64,000 nucleotides of DNA from an uncultured Bacteroidota bacterium (GTDB lineage Bacteria > Bacteroidota > Bacteroidia > Chitinophagales > Chitinophagaceae): the NCBI GenBank assembly GCA_903819975.1, contig CAIJFI010000008.1, positions 124,001 to 188,000 on the forward strand, written 5' to 3'. The position numbers and the translations under genes were made by a program. This document shows, in pieces, positions 16,427 to 24,854 of this stretch. The notes beneath the pieces were generated by a model. That model had not been told where the DNA came from. It made no database searches and worked only from the letters and a program-made list of their open reading frames with translations. Within the stretch, counting starts at the first letter, position 1. Each line of letters opens with the position of its first letter.

Positions 16427-16504
16427 ATTATTAATTTAAATACTAATATATAATTGTTGCGAAATAAGGAAACTATATTGCCGTTTATCCTTTTTCAGGA
16501 AAAA

Positions 16505-17194
16505 TTAAGCAGTTTGTGGAGGCTTTTGATAGAAATCTTTTAAATAGGATGGACGAGAATAAGCTAGGTCTTCAAATTGTTTTTGTTCCCATTTAATGAA
16601 AGAAATTTCTATAAAATCTTGAATATCATATGATTCTTCTAATAAGATTAGGTTTGAATCCTGTATTAGTTCCTTTGTCTTGCTTGCGCCGTTTCCAACA
16701 CAAACAACAGGTCCGTTTTTTAATAATTCTTTGAGATAGTCTTCTGTTAGTATAATGGGCTGCTCATTTAATATAACAGTTTTTTCGGCTTTGTAAATTG
16801 CACCAAACACTTCCATTCTTTTTGCATCTATCATGCTAAATATCTGAGTACTTGGGTTGCTTACTAATTGGGTATTCTTACTCGCGTGCTGTGCTAATAA
16901 GGTTAAGGTTGAAAGACCAATTAGTGGTTTGTCTAGTGCATATGCAATGCCCTTAGCACTAGATAGGCCAACCCTTAACCCAGTGTAACTTCCAGGCCCC
17001 ATAGTTACAACTACGGCATCAATATCTTTAAGTTTAATTCCAGCTGTTTTAGCAGCATCTTCTATAGCCACATGAACAAAAGAGGCATGTGTATTAGCTT
17101 GGACATTTTCCTGTAATGCCAATATTTGTCCATCATTACTTATTGCAACGATTGCCTTTTCGCCTGCTGTGTCTATGTATAAGAAAATTGCCAA
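16505..17194 (-). CDS. tsaB: tRNA threonylcarbamoyladenosine biosynthesis protein TsaB
   Basis: Non-catalytic partner of TsaD in making t6A37 in ANN-decoding tRNAs. ASKHA fold: YIDTAGEKAIVAI at the N-terminus, then the conserved VVVTMGPGSYTGLRVGLSSA block. With a TTG start at 17194 the protein has 229 residues, the normal TsaB length. An in-frame ATG at 17290 would add 32 residues with no family similarity and would overlap the divergent ridA start at 17270. An exact -7 motif at 17212-17219 lies between the two candidates, which favours the TTG. It shares the divergent intergenic region with ridA. Confidence 0.9.
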   Translation of the reverse strand: MAIFLYIDTAGEKAIVAISNDGQILALQENVQANTHASFVHVAIEDAAKTAGIKLKDIDAVVVTMGPGSYTGLRVGLSSAKGIAYALDKPLIGLSTLTLLAQHASKNTQLVSNPSTQIFSMIDAKRMEVFGAIYKAEKTVILNEQPIILTEDYLKELLKNGPVVCVGNGASKTKELIQDSNLILLEESYDIQDFIEISFIKWEQKQFEDLAYSRPSYLKDFYQKPPQTA

Positions 17195-17211
17195 ATTGTT
17201 AAATTGTTTTG

Positions 17212-17219
17212 CAAAAATA
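17212..17219 (-). promoter_or_regulatory. -7 promoter element for tsaB
   Basis: TATTTTTG on the minus strand, exact TAnnTTTG, 17 bases upstream of the TTG start at 17194. Supports the short form of tsaB. Confidence 0.55.
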
Positions 17220-17269
17220 AGCCTGTATTTGGTAGAAAAATAAGAAATTGTGCTTCTAATAAAATTATT

Positions 17270-17656
17270 ATGTCTAAACAGATTATTCAAACCGATAAAG
17301 TGCCTGCTCCTATTGGACCATATAGCCAGGCGGTAATTGCTAATGGATTCTTATTTGCTAGTGGACAGGTTGCATTTGATCCAGCTACTGGAGCATTAGT
17401 ATTGGATTCTATCCAGGCCGAAACCACCCAAGTGATGGAGAATATTAAAGCTATTTTAGAAGAAGCTAAATTAAGTTTTGCAAATATTGTTAAGACTACT
17501 ATTTTTTTAAGCGATATGCAATTATTTGCTCAAGTAAATGAAGTTTATGGTAGTTATTTCACAGCTGATTTTCCTGCACGTGAAACAGTTGCTGTTAAAA
17601 CATTGCCAAGAAATGTAAATGTAGAAATTAGCGTAACAGCAGTGATTAGTCTTTAA
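17270..17656 (+). CDS. ridA: RidA family reactive enamine/imine deaminase
   Basis: Hydrolyses reactive 2-aminoacrylate and related imines released by PLP enzymes. 128 residues, the normal length of this trimeric family. Conserved blocks: APIGPYSQA, FASGQVAFDPATG, the KTTIFLSDM strand and FPARETVAV with the substrate-binding arginine. The ATG at 17270 is preferred over an in-frame one at 17204, because MSKQIIQT is the family's usual start. Its stop abuts the stop of the convergent epimerase gene with no gap. Confidence 0.94.
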   Translation: MSKQIIQTDKVPAPIGPYSQAVIANGFLFASGQVAFDPATGALVLDSIQAETTQVMENIKAILEEAKLSFANIVKTTIFLSDMQLFAQVNEVYGSYFTADFPARETVAVKTLPRNVNVEISVTAVISL

Positions 17657-18595
17657 TTATTTATAGTATAATTGGTAGCTTGTTTCAAGCGACCATACTT
17701 CATGGGGCTGCATAATATGTAGCCCCATTTTATTGTTAAAACAATCAGGTGCTGCACTTAAATTTTCAATTGCTATACTTTTTCTGTGGGGAGGCGTATA
17801 TAATTGTAAATAAGAATATTGTGCATCTGGACTTACGACTAATTTGTATTCATTGTTTTCTAATATACAATTTGAGTTATTTGCATCTAATACATATCCA
17901 TTGTCTAATTCAACGCCAGTAAGGTTTTCCCTATTTTCAAATTGATGATTTGGTAAAATATTTCCAGTAGGGATAAGCGCATCATCGTATTCCAAAATAC
18001 CTTTATTCATAAACTGTATGCTACAGTCGTTTATCGTTTCTCCTAATTTAAAGTACGGATGCCAGCCATCCATCATTGGGAAGCTTTTATTGTCCTTGCT
18101 AGTAATTATTGTTTGTACAGTAATTTTATTTTCTTTCCATAGTGTCCATTTTAATTGAACACTATATTCAAATGGGAAGCCTTTATCAAATTTAGGGTAG
18201 TGGAAGTTAAGCAGTACCCATGCATTATCTTCTTTAATCTCCGTTTTAATTATTTCAAATTCGGCGTCATATAAAACTCCATGAATTGCATGCTCACCTA
18301 AGTAAAATTTTTCAATGGTGTAGTTATTTTCTTCATGTTGATATTGCCCTTTGTAAAGTCTACAGGAATAGGGGTTCATTTTGCCACTTTTAAACCCATT
18401 GCCTTCAAAATTATCCCAGCCATTGCTAAAGTCGTTTCCTTCAATAACATCAAAACTTTGTTTAGGAGGGGACTGAATCCAGCTATTCAATAAGCCTCCC
18501 TTTGTTGAAATATCTATATTTACAAGTGTTTCGGTATTGGTAATGCGTACTAAATTAAACTGTGCGCTTGGGATGATATCAATTTTAAAAGACAT
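17657..18595 (-). CDS. Aldose 1-epimerase family protein
   Basis: A 312-residue beta-sandwich protein of the galactose mutarotase superfamily. The catalytic pair is probably His in GWHPYFKLG (mid-protein) and Glu in AIENLSAAPDCFNN (near the C-terminus), as in GalM and YeaD-type proteins. No signal peptide is evident, so it should be cytoplasmic. The natural sugar is not identifiable, and no sugar operon surrounds it. A near-match to the -7 motif (TAGTTTTA, minus strand 18619-18626) lies upstream. Confidence 0.85.
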   Translation of the reverse strand: MSFKIDIIPSAQFNLVRITNTETLVNIDISTKGGLLNSWIQSPPKQSFDVIEGNDFSNGWDNFEGNGFKSGKMNPYSCRLYKGQYQHEENNYTIEKFYLGEHAIHGVLYDAEFEIIKTEIKEDNAWVLLNFHYPKFDKGFPFEYSVQLKWTLWKENKITVQTIITSKDNKSFPMMDGWHPYFKLGETINDCSIQFMNKGILEYDDALIPTGNILPNHQFENRENLTGVELDNGYVLDANNSNCILENNEYKLVVSPDAQYSYLQLYTPPHRKSIAIENLSAAPDCFNNKMGLHIMQPHEVWSLETSYQLYYK

Positions 18596-18632
18596 GCTGC
18601 TGAGTTTGAATCGTAAATTAAAACTATTCTAT

Positions 18633-18640
18633 TAACTTTG
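18633..18640 (+). promoter_or_regulatory. -7 promoter element for the PliI-like gene
   Basis: TAACTTTG, exact TAnnTTTG, 18 bases before the ATG at 18659. A TTTG box at 18605-18608 has a 24-base spacer. It excludes the longer in-frame TTG start at 18638. Confidence 0.5.
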
Positions 18641-18658
18641 GTTTTAAATAACAACCGA

Positions 18659-19231
18659 ATGTACAAATTTTTCATTATCGCTTTTACACTTCTAACCATT
18701 AGCGCTACTGCGCAAAAGATGAATAAGTATGATAGTACTTTGAAAATTGGAAAAGCTGGATATAGGGTAACTTGTATGAATCGCAGTACGGAGCGTAATG
18801 TTTTAAGCGTGAAGCCAATTGGCTTTAAAAATGAAGCTAGAGAAGTAAGTTTAGAATTAAAAGGCAGGGTTGTGTCTGCAGAGATAGATGACTTAAACCA
18901 AGATAGTTATCCAGACATGATTATTTATGTGTTAGAACCGTCTGGTAAAACAACACTTTTTTGTATTAGCTCTAAGGAGAATGAAAGTTTACAACCTATT
19001 TACTTCCCAGACATTACAAATGACATGCAGTTAAGTAAGGGATATAGAGGAAATGATGAATATAAATTAGTGGAAGGTATATTGTTTAGAAAATTTCCGG
19101 TATATGATGCTGACACAGCTATCAAAGTACCAACAAAAAAGATGAGACAAATTATGTATCGAGTTGTTACAGGTGAGCGTGGAATGCTAAACTTTAAATC
19201 CTTTAAGAACTTTGATTTAAATGTAGATTAA
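18659..19231 (+). CDS. Exported protein, PliI-like lysozyme inhibitor fold (tentative)
   Basis: A 190-residue protein with a signal peptide (hydrophobic to about residue 17, cut near ATAQ). The central stretch AEIDDLNQDSYPDMIIYV is an Asp-rich turn and strand typical of PliI-type inhibitors of invertebrate lysozyme and of FG-GAP-like proteins. The assignment rests on this pattern only. It is likely periplasmic or surface-exposed. Its stop overlaps the stop of the convergent porZ gene by four bases. Nearby genes (PorZ, NagZ fusion) also act at the envelope, which fits but does not prove a role there. Confidence 0.6.
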   Translation: MYKFFIIAFTLLTISATAQKMNKYDSTLKIGKAGYRVTCMNRSTERNVLSVKPIGFKNEAREVSLELKGRVVSAEIDDLNQDSYPDMIIYVLEPSGKTTLFCISSKENESLQPIYFPDITNDMQLSKGYRGNDEYKLVEGILFRKFPVYDADTAIKVPTKKMRQIMYRVVTGERGMLNFKSFKNFDLNVD

Positions 19232-21411
19232 TAACCATCTGCAATTACAATTTTACCTACTCCCTTTTCATTGCCTGATAGGTCTCTAACAAACACCAGG
19301 TATATCCCTGTAGCAACTTTATGTCCCTCATAGGTTTTGCCATTCCATATAGCTTGTCCTCCTATGGCATTGGTTTGGTAGAGTAATTTTCCAGTGAGGT
19401 CAGTGATTTTTACAATTGCATTATCTACTAAGCCTCTAAATGCAATAATTCCATTAAAACTAGGGGGTACTGGATTTGGAAATATTTGAATTGTATTTTG
19501 TGTTTCGTTTCCTTGAGTGGCAGTTCCCCTAAAACTCACCATTTGTTTTGAAGTATTAAAGAAAACTTCTCCCGTATTAGGTGCTATAAGAATTTGCAAA
19601 ATGGTATCCGATGGTAAAGGGCTATTTGAAATAGTAAAATGTGCTATAATTTCTAATCCATCGGCACTTAAAAGCCATGCACCATTATTAGTACCAATCC
19701 ATTTTCGGTTGGCGCCATCAATAGCAATGGTTTTGATAATTTCTTTTTGAAATAGATAACCATTAAAGCCATTATTATTTACAATTGGCAGGTAGGCATT
19801 GCAAGGTTCGCTACTAATATCACCACAATTAAAAATACCAATTCCGTTATCTGTGCCTACCCATATACTTCCTGTTTTATCGTTTGCAATACTTGTTACA
19901 TTGTTGCTAGGAAGGTTTCCATTGGATGCCTGTGTAGTAAGCTGATTCCACACTTCGGTTTTAAAAATATCCTTAGACTGGTAAATGTAAATCCCTTGTT
20001 TATTTGGCGCAATGACCCAAGCTTGCTGTTGATTGTTAATTACAAATTGATCCAAACCTTTATTTGTGAAATTATTTGGCAATGGAATATTAGCCCATCC
20101 ACTATTGGTTTGCCTAACAATGCCTTGGTTGTCCTGTATGGCCCAAATTGAATTATTTTGATCTGTTTGAATACATTTATAGTCACCAACAATAGTATTA
20201 GGTTGTATCGCTTCTATACTTGTGTTATTTGTGATATGCAATAAGCCTGTCTTACTTGTAAACCAAGCGCTTCCGTCCACTTTAGAAACAGTTGAAGCGT
20301 ATAATGTTGGAACTGGCCTTGAAGCTATTTGAGCATAGCTGTTCCATCCATTTTCGTTAAAACTTGCATAGCCATTAACATTATTAAATGGGGCAAGTAA
20401 ATTATGTTCATTTATTGATGCCACTCCTTGAATATTTGCTTTTGGTCCACCTAAATCTATCCACTTAGTAGTGTTATTTTTTTGTAGTAATCCTAAGGCA
20501 TTGTCCGCAATCCAATAGCTGCTATTATCAAAAACTGTTTGCATAGGAGCAGCAAGTATTGTGGAGTCAATTAAAGAAGAGGGATTAAAATTATTAGTAA
20601 GCTGTATAATTGCCCCTTTATTATTGGGGTATTGTATACTTATATTTAATGAATTTGCAGTACTATCTATTTTTTGAATACTACCAGCAGTTGTTTTAAA
20701 AATTATACTAGTATTCGGAATTTGATATAGGCTAGATGAGTTGTATGCAAAGAGGGTGTTATTTTTTTGAGTAAAGTGCTTGATATATAAAGCGTCATAA
20801 TTAGTTAAGTGTGCCCATAGATTGGATTGAATCCAGTTGTTGTTAAATGGGCATGCCCATATCCCATTATTTGTAGCAACAAAGACGGAGTCATTTACTA
20901 TTGCTACATCGTAGGTAATTGTAGGTTGTTGACTATTATTTGGGAACCAAGTGTCTTTAATCTCATGTTTTAATAGATCAATTACAACTACTCCAAAGTT
21001 GGTAGATAGTAAGCCCCAGTTATTATAAATAGACAATCCATTAATTTTATGATCTGTATATAAACTGGAAAGTTCAATAGCGTTGATATTATATACTTGA
21101 TCCTCCTTAAGTATATCTACATTGCTATTTTCATAAGTAATCACTAATTGTTTTAAAATTGGATCCCAAGCCAAATAGGCTATATCAATATCACTTAGTC
21201 CAGTAGTCTTGTCTATCCAAGATGGGTTATTGGTCCCATCTAATTTTATTATTTGATAGGGACTAGCAGCGTAAATAGCATCTCCCTTTATTACCTGTCT
21301 TATACTATGATTATCAAAATGTCCTCTCCATGAACCAATTGCACCTAGTTTATTTTGCGCGATACAAATGTGACAGATAAAAATAAATGCTATGGTAATT
21401 AAGCGATTCAT
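19228..21411 (-). CDS. porZ: PorZ-like type IX secretion protein with sorting domain
   Basis: A 727-residue secreted beta-propeller protein. A signal peptide (to about CIAQ, residue 19) precedes a PorZ-type N-terminal propeller starting IGSWRGHFDNHSI, with later two-component-regulator-like propeller repeats (SIWVGTDNGIGIF, KWIGTNNGAWLL). The C-terminal roughly 85 residues form a type IX sorting domain (IQIFPNP..., ITDLTGKLLYQT, ATGIYLVFVRD). In Porphyromonas PorZ belongs to the surface attachment complex that delivers anionic LPS to cargo. Its ATG overlaps the TAA of the upstream NagZ/beta-lactamase fusion (TAATG), so translation is coupled. No other T9SS component is in the window. Confidence 0.85.
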   Translation of the reverse strand: MNRLITIAFIFICHICIAQNKLGAIGSWRGHFDNHSIRQVIKGDAIYAASPYQIIKLDGTNNPSWIDKTTGLSDIDIAYLAWDPILKQLVITYENSNVDILKEDQVYNINAIELSSLYTDHKINGLSIYNNWGLLSTNFGVVVIDLLKHEIKDTWFPNNSQQPTITYDVAIVNDSVFVATNNGIWACPFNNNWIQSNLWAHLTNYDALYIKHFTQKNNTLFAYNSSSLYQIPNTSIIFKTTAGSIQKIDSTANSLNISIQYPNNKGAIIQLTNNFNPSSLIDSTILAAPMQTVFDNSSYWIADNALGLLQKNNTTKWIDLGGPKANIQGVASINEHNLLAPFNNVNGYASFNENGWNSYAQIASRPVPTLYASTVSKVDGSAWFTSKTGLLHITNNTSIEAIQPNTIVGDYKCIQTDQNNSIWAIQDNQGIVRQTNSGWANIPLPNNFTNKGLDQFVINNQQQAWVIAPNKQGIYIYQSKDIFKTEVWNQLTTQASNGNLPSNNVTSIANDKTGSIWVGTDNGIGIFNCGDISSEPCNAYLPIVNNNGFNGYLFQKEIIKTIAIDGANRKWIGTNNGAWLLSADGLEIIAHFTISNSPLPSDTILQILIAPNTGEVFFNTSKQMVSFRGTATQGNETQNTIQIFPNPVPPSFNGIIAFRGLVDNAIVKITDLTGKLLYQTNAIGGQAIWNGKTYEGHKVATGIYLVFVRDLSGNEKGVGKIVIADGY

Positions 21412-24239
21412 TATTTTAATGCAGTATAAATTGCTTCTTGAATTTTGGGTCTAAGATTTAATGAACTAAAAGCTTTATTGTCTCTAGTTGGGTAAACCCT
21501 GTTTGCTAAAAAGACAAATAAAATACCTGTTTCAGGATCTGCCCAAACGCAAGTGCCAGTAAATCCAGTGTGTCCAAAAGTAGCAGGAGAAGGGCTTAAG
21601 CTAGGATAAGGATCTTTGCTGGTTGCATTATTTTTCTCTGGTTTATCAAATCCTAAACCTCTACGGCTGTTAGTAGTGTTGTAAGCTGTAAACTTATTAA
21701 TGGTAGCAGCTTGCAAATATTGTTGCCCTTCCCAAACACCGTTGTTCAATAACATTAAATATAGTTTTGCTAAATCGCTTGCATTGCTAAATAAGCCAGC
21801 ATGCCCTGCAATGCCTCCCATGGTGGAAGCGCCTTCGTCATGTACACTTCCTCTAATTAATTCATGTCTAAAATAATTATCAACTTCGGTTGCTGCAATA
21901 TTATCAATCCTTGTTTTTTCTAATGGCAAGTAGCCTGTAGATTTCATACCCATTGGGCTGTAGAAAGTTTTGTTAGTATATTCATTAAGACTCATGCCTG
22001 AGACTTGCTCCACTATTTTACCTAAAAAGATAAAATCGTTATCACTGTAAACATATTTTCCTGGTGTTGTAATAGGGCTTCTTAAAATTTGATTTTGAAT
22101 AGTGTCTTTCCAAGTATCAATCAACCATTTGTTAGGTGCAATAAAGTTATTATGGGTATTGTCTTTTGTGGTGCTAACGAGGTTTGGATTAAGTGACCCA
22201 TCTTTTTGCAATAAGGATTCGTAAAACTTGATATAAGGGAATAAGCCAGCTTGGTGTAGTAGTAAATCCTTTAAAGTAATATTCCCTTTAGAGTTGCTTT
22301 TAACCCAGGGTAGATAGTCGCCAATTGTTTTATTAATATCTACTTTGCCTTCGTCCACCAACTTCATAATACTTACGGTAGTAGCTGAAACCTTTGTAAC
22401 AGAAGCTAAATCATAATAAGTATCAAGTGTAACAGGGCTAGAACCCTCGCCTGCAGTAGTTCCATATGCCTTGTTAAATATTATTTTATTATTTTTTGCT
22501 ACTAATACTTGACAACCCGGAATGGCTTTTTTTTTAATAGCGTCGTATACTATGGAATCAATTGCATTTAATTTTTGGGTCTGCATATCGCCTGCACCAA
22601 ACTGCAATTCATCCGTTACAGTAACAGGTAATTGGCCACTTGCTTTTTGTTTGCCTTGTAGCCATTTTATAACTGCCCCTTGTACAAAATCATTGTCCTC
22701 ATATGCAAATAAGATGTTGCTAATATTTTTAAAATCAGCAACTGCGTATGGATTTCCTAAAATTATATGTATCCAATTTTGAGGATGTGGTTCATTTAAA
22801 TATTTTAAAATAAATGAAGGTATTTGGAAATGATTTGCTGGACGACGGCTATAATTGTGCAATCCTACAATTACTTGTTGATACGCACTTAGGCTATCTT
22901 TAATTAAGCTCAATGATAAACTATCTTTAGGGCTCACGTAAAACACTTTTACGCCTTGTTCTACTAGTGAACTTGTCAATAAACTTGGCTGTGCTAAGTT
23001 TAAAGCAATATAAGCAGTTGGAATACCCGTATTCAAATTTGGTATAGTAGTTGCCTTGCAAAATGTTAATGCTTGTGTAGACATTTCTGCTTTAATATCG
23101 GCTACAGATGCATTTAAGTCTGCCACAATATTTGTAGTATCAATAATTTGTTTGCGGTTTAAGCCATACTTATATTTTGCAGCTAATACTTTTTTAACCC
23201 TAATATTTATATCTTCTTCACTTAGCCTTCCTTCCTGAATTGCTTCCTTTATTTTTGCAATGGATTGTGCAATGTCGCCTGGTAAACACAACATGTCGTT
23301 TCCTGCTAAAAGTGCTCTAACATTGGCTTCTCCTCTTGGGAAATAATTGCTAATAGCTTTCATATCCATTGCATCGGTTACACTTAAACCAGTGAAGCCA
23401 AGCTCTTTTTTCAATAATTCATTTACCGCTTTTGGTGAAAGTGATGTTGCAAATTTTGGAGTAGAATCAATTGCTGGCACCGATAAATGGGCAACCATAA
23501 TGGATCCAATACCAGCTTTAATTAAAGCTCTAAATGGAGCTAACTCCATGGAGTCTAATGCAGCACGTGATTTATTAATGACAGGTAATTCTAAATGAGA
23601 ATCTACGCTTACGTCTCCATGACCTGGAAAATGTTTTGCAGTTGCCATCACACCGTTGTCCTGCATTCCTTTCATGTAAGCAATCCCATGATTAATTACA
23701 ATGTCCTTATTTTGACCAAAACTACGGTCGTTAATTACCGGATTGCTAGGGTTATTATTAATATCAATATCTGGAGCATAGTTTACTTGAATACCTAAAC
23801 GCTTGCACTGTGCCGCAATGGCAACACCCATGTCGTACATTAATTTGTCTGATGCAATTGCGCCCATTAAAAGTTGACGAGGAAACATTTCCACACTGTC
23901 CAAACGCATACCCACTCCCCATTCTGCATCCATTGTAATTAATAATGGTGTCTTTGCAATGGATTGATAATAATTAGTTTGTACTGCTTCTCTCACAGGT
24001 CCTCCTTGAAAAAAGCATAGACCACCTACATTGTATTTTTTTATTAACTGACTAAGTGTATCTATTTTTTTATCATCCCAAGCACTATGCGCACGAAGTA
24101 CCATTAATTGCGCTATTTTTTCGTCAAGGTTTAATACTTTAAAATGTTTTTTCACCCATCTCTTTTCAGCTCTTGACTGTGCGTCTATTTGAAAAGACAA
24201 TAAACAACATACTAATAATAATAGTATTCCTTTTTTCAT
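21411..24239 (-). CDS. GH3 beta-N-acetylhexosaminidase fused to a beta-lactamase-fold serine hydrolase
   Basis: A 942-residue exported two-domain protein (signal peptide ending near QIDAQ, residue 21). Residues about 25-360 form a GH3 NagZ-like domain with the diagnostic KHFPGHGDVSVDSH loop carrying the catalytic Asp-His pair. A GH3 C-terminal sandwich follows. Residues about 590-940 form a class C beta-lactamase/DD-peptidase fold: SVTK (SxxK nucleophile and lysine), YSDND (YxN-like), and HTGFTG in place of KTG. The fusion joins glycan-strand and stem-peptide processing in one periplasmic or surface enzyme and is known in Bacteroidota. It is transcribed ahead of porZ. Confidence 0.92.
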   Translation of the reverse strand: MKKGILLLLVCCLLSFQIDAQSRAEKRWVKKHFKVLNLDEKIAQLMVLRAHSAWDDKKIDTLSQLIKKYNVGGLCFFQGGPVREAVQTNYYQSIAKTPLLITMDAEWGVGMRLDSVEMFPRQLLMGAIASDKLMYDMGVAIAAQCKRLGIQVNYAPDIDINNNPSNPVINDRSFGQNKDIVINHGIAYMKGMQDNGVMATAKHFPGHGDVSVDSHLELPVINKSRAALDSMELAPFRALIKAGIGSIMVAHLSVPAIDSTPKFATSLSPKAVNELLKKELGFTGLSVTDAMDMKAISNYFPRGEANVRALLAGNDMLCLPGDIAQSIAKIKEAIQEGRLSEEDINIRVKKVLAAKYKYGLNRKQIIDTTNIVADLNASVADIKAEMSTQALTFCKATTIPNLNTGIPTAYIALNLAQPSLLTSSLVEQGVKVFYVSPKDSLSLSLIKDSLSAYQQVIVGLHNYSRRPANHFQIPSFILKYLNEPHPQNWIHIILGNPYAVADFKNISNILFAYEDNDFVQGAVIKWLQGKQKASGQLPVTVTDELQFGAGDMQTQKLNAIDSIVYDAIKKKAIPGCQVLVAKNNKIIFNKAYGTTAGEGSSPVTLDTYYDLASVTKVSATTVSIMKLVDEGKVDINKTIGDYLPWVKSNSKGNITLKDLLLHQAGLFPYIKFYESLLQKDGSLNPNLVSTTKDNTHNNFIAPNKWLIDTWKDTIQNQILRSPITTPGKYVYSDNDFIFLGKIVEQVSGMSLNEYTNKTFYSPMGMKSTGYLPLEKTRIDNIAATEVDNYFRHELIRGSVHDEGASTMGGIAGHAGLFSNASDLAKLYLMLLNNGVWEGQQYLQAATINKFTAYNTTNSRRGLGFDKPEKNNATSKDPYPSLSPSPATFGHTGFTGTCVWADPETGILFVFLANRVYPTRDNKAFSSLNLRPKIQEAIYTALK

Positions 24240-24285
24240 AATGGCAATTTTGTATATAATTCTATTGTTGCAATTTAAGGATAAA

Positions 24286-24317
24286 AAAAAGCCTACCCTA
24301 GATTGGGTAAGCTTTTT
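24286..24317 (-). terminator. Terminator after the DUF5606 gene
   Basis: Arms AAAAAGC (24286-24292) and TACCC (24294-24298) pair with GGGTA (24305-24309) and GCTTTTT (24311-24317), with one C-A mismatch. Read on the minus strand it ends in a T tract, separating DUF5606 from the GH3 fusion gene. Confidence 0.75.
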
Positions 24318-24350
24318 ATATAAAGATTTTTATTTCAGTATTTTCTGGAC

Positions 24351-24761
24351 CTATGCTTCAGCTTCTGCTTCGTCATCGCTAGGGATAGAAGGCTCAACAT
24401 TGTGCTTTTGCAATTGTGCAAACCATTTTACCATCTTTTTCATATCACTTCCATATACTCTTTCAAAGTCCATTTTAGGGAATACCTTCTTAAAGTAAGC
24501 CGTAACTGCTTTTGGGTCTTTTTCATTAGGTAAAGCCTCTTTTGACTTACCCATTGCGATAAAAACTTCCGCTAAAAACACGTTATCGTGTGTCGTATAC
24601 ACTTCAATACTCTCTAAATGAGAGAACTGATGTGCTCTAGAGCTAATGAATTGAGTATTGTTATTTTCTAGTGAAGTGGCAATTGCACCATCATTTTTAC
24701 TTGTCACTAATTCGAATAATCCTGACATTCCTGAAACCGAGATCAATTTGCTGTATTCCAT
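24351..24761 (-). CDS. DUF5606 family protein
   Basis: A 136-residue cytoplasmic protein beginning MEYSKLISVSGMSGLFELV, the pattern of the Bacteroidota-specific DUF5606 family. The N-terminal part looks like a small beta domain (ISSRAHQFSHLESIEVYT) and the middle is helical (KAVTAYFKKVFPKMDFERVY). The C-terminus is acidic and Ala/Glu-rich. The function of this family is unknown. It is monocistronic, with a terminator behind it and a divergent aminotransferase gene ahead. Confidence 0.85.
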   Translation of the reverse strand: MEYSKLISVSGMSGLFELVTSKNDGAIATSLENNNTQFISSRAHQFSHLESIEVYTTHDNVFLAEVFIAMGKSKEALPNEKDPKAVTAYFKKVFPKMDFERVYGSDMKKMVKWFAQLQKHNVEPSIPSDDEAEAEA

Positions 24762-24826
24762 AACTACTTTGCGTTTATTTTACAGGCGCAAATTACTGAA
24801 AAACCCCCAATTTTCATTTTTTAAAC

Positions 24827-24834
24827 TACCTTTG
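24827..24834 (+). promoter_or_regulatory. -7 promoter element for the aminotransferase-rpoN operon
   Basis: TACCTTTG, exact TAnnTTTG, 20 bases before the ATG at 24855. Confidence 0.5.
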
Positions 24835-24854
24835 TTTTACTTAAAATTTAGTTT

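Noticed and set aside
16427..16504. Imperfect repeat CCTTTTTC...GGAAAAA after tsaB as a terminator
   Set aside because: A/T-only pairing with almost no loop; too weak to call.
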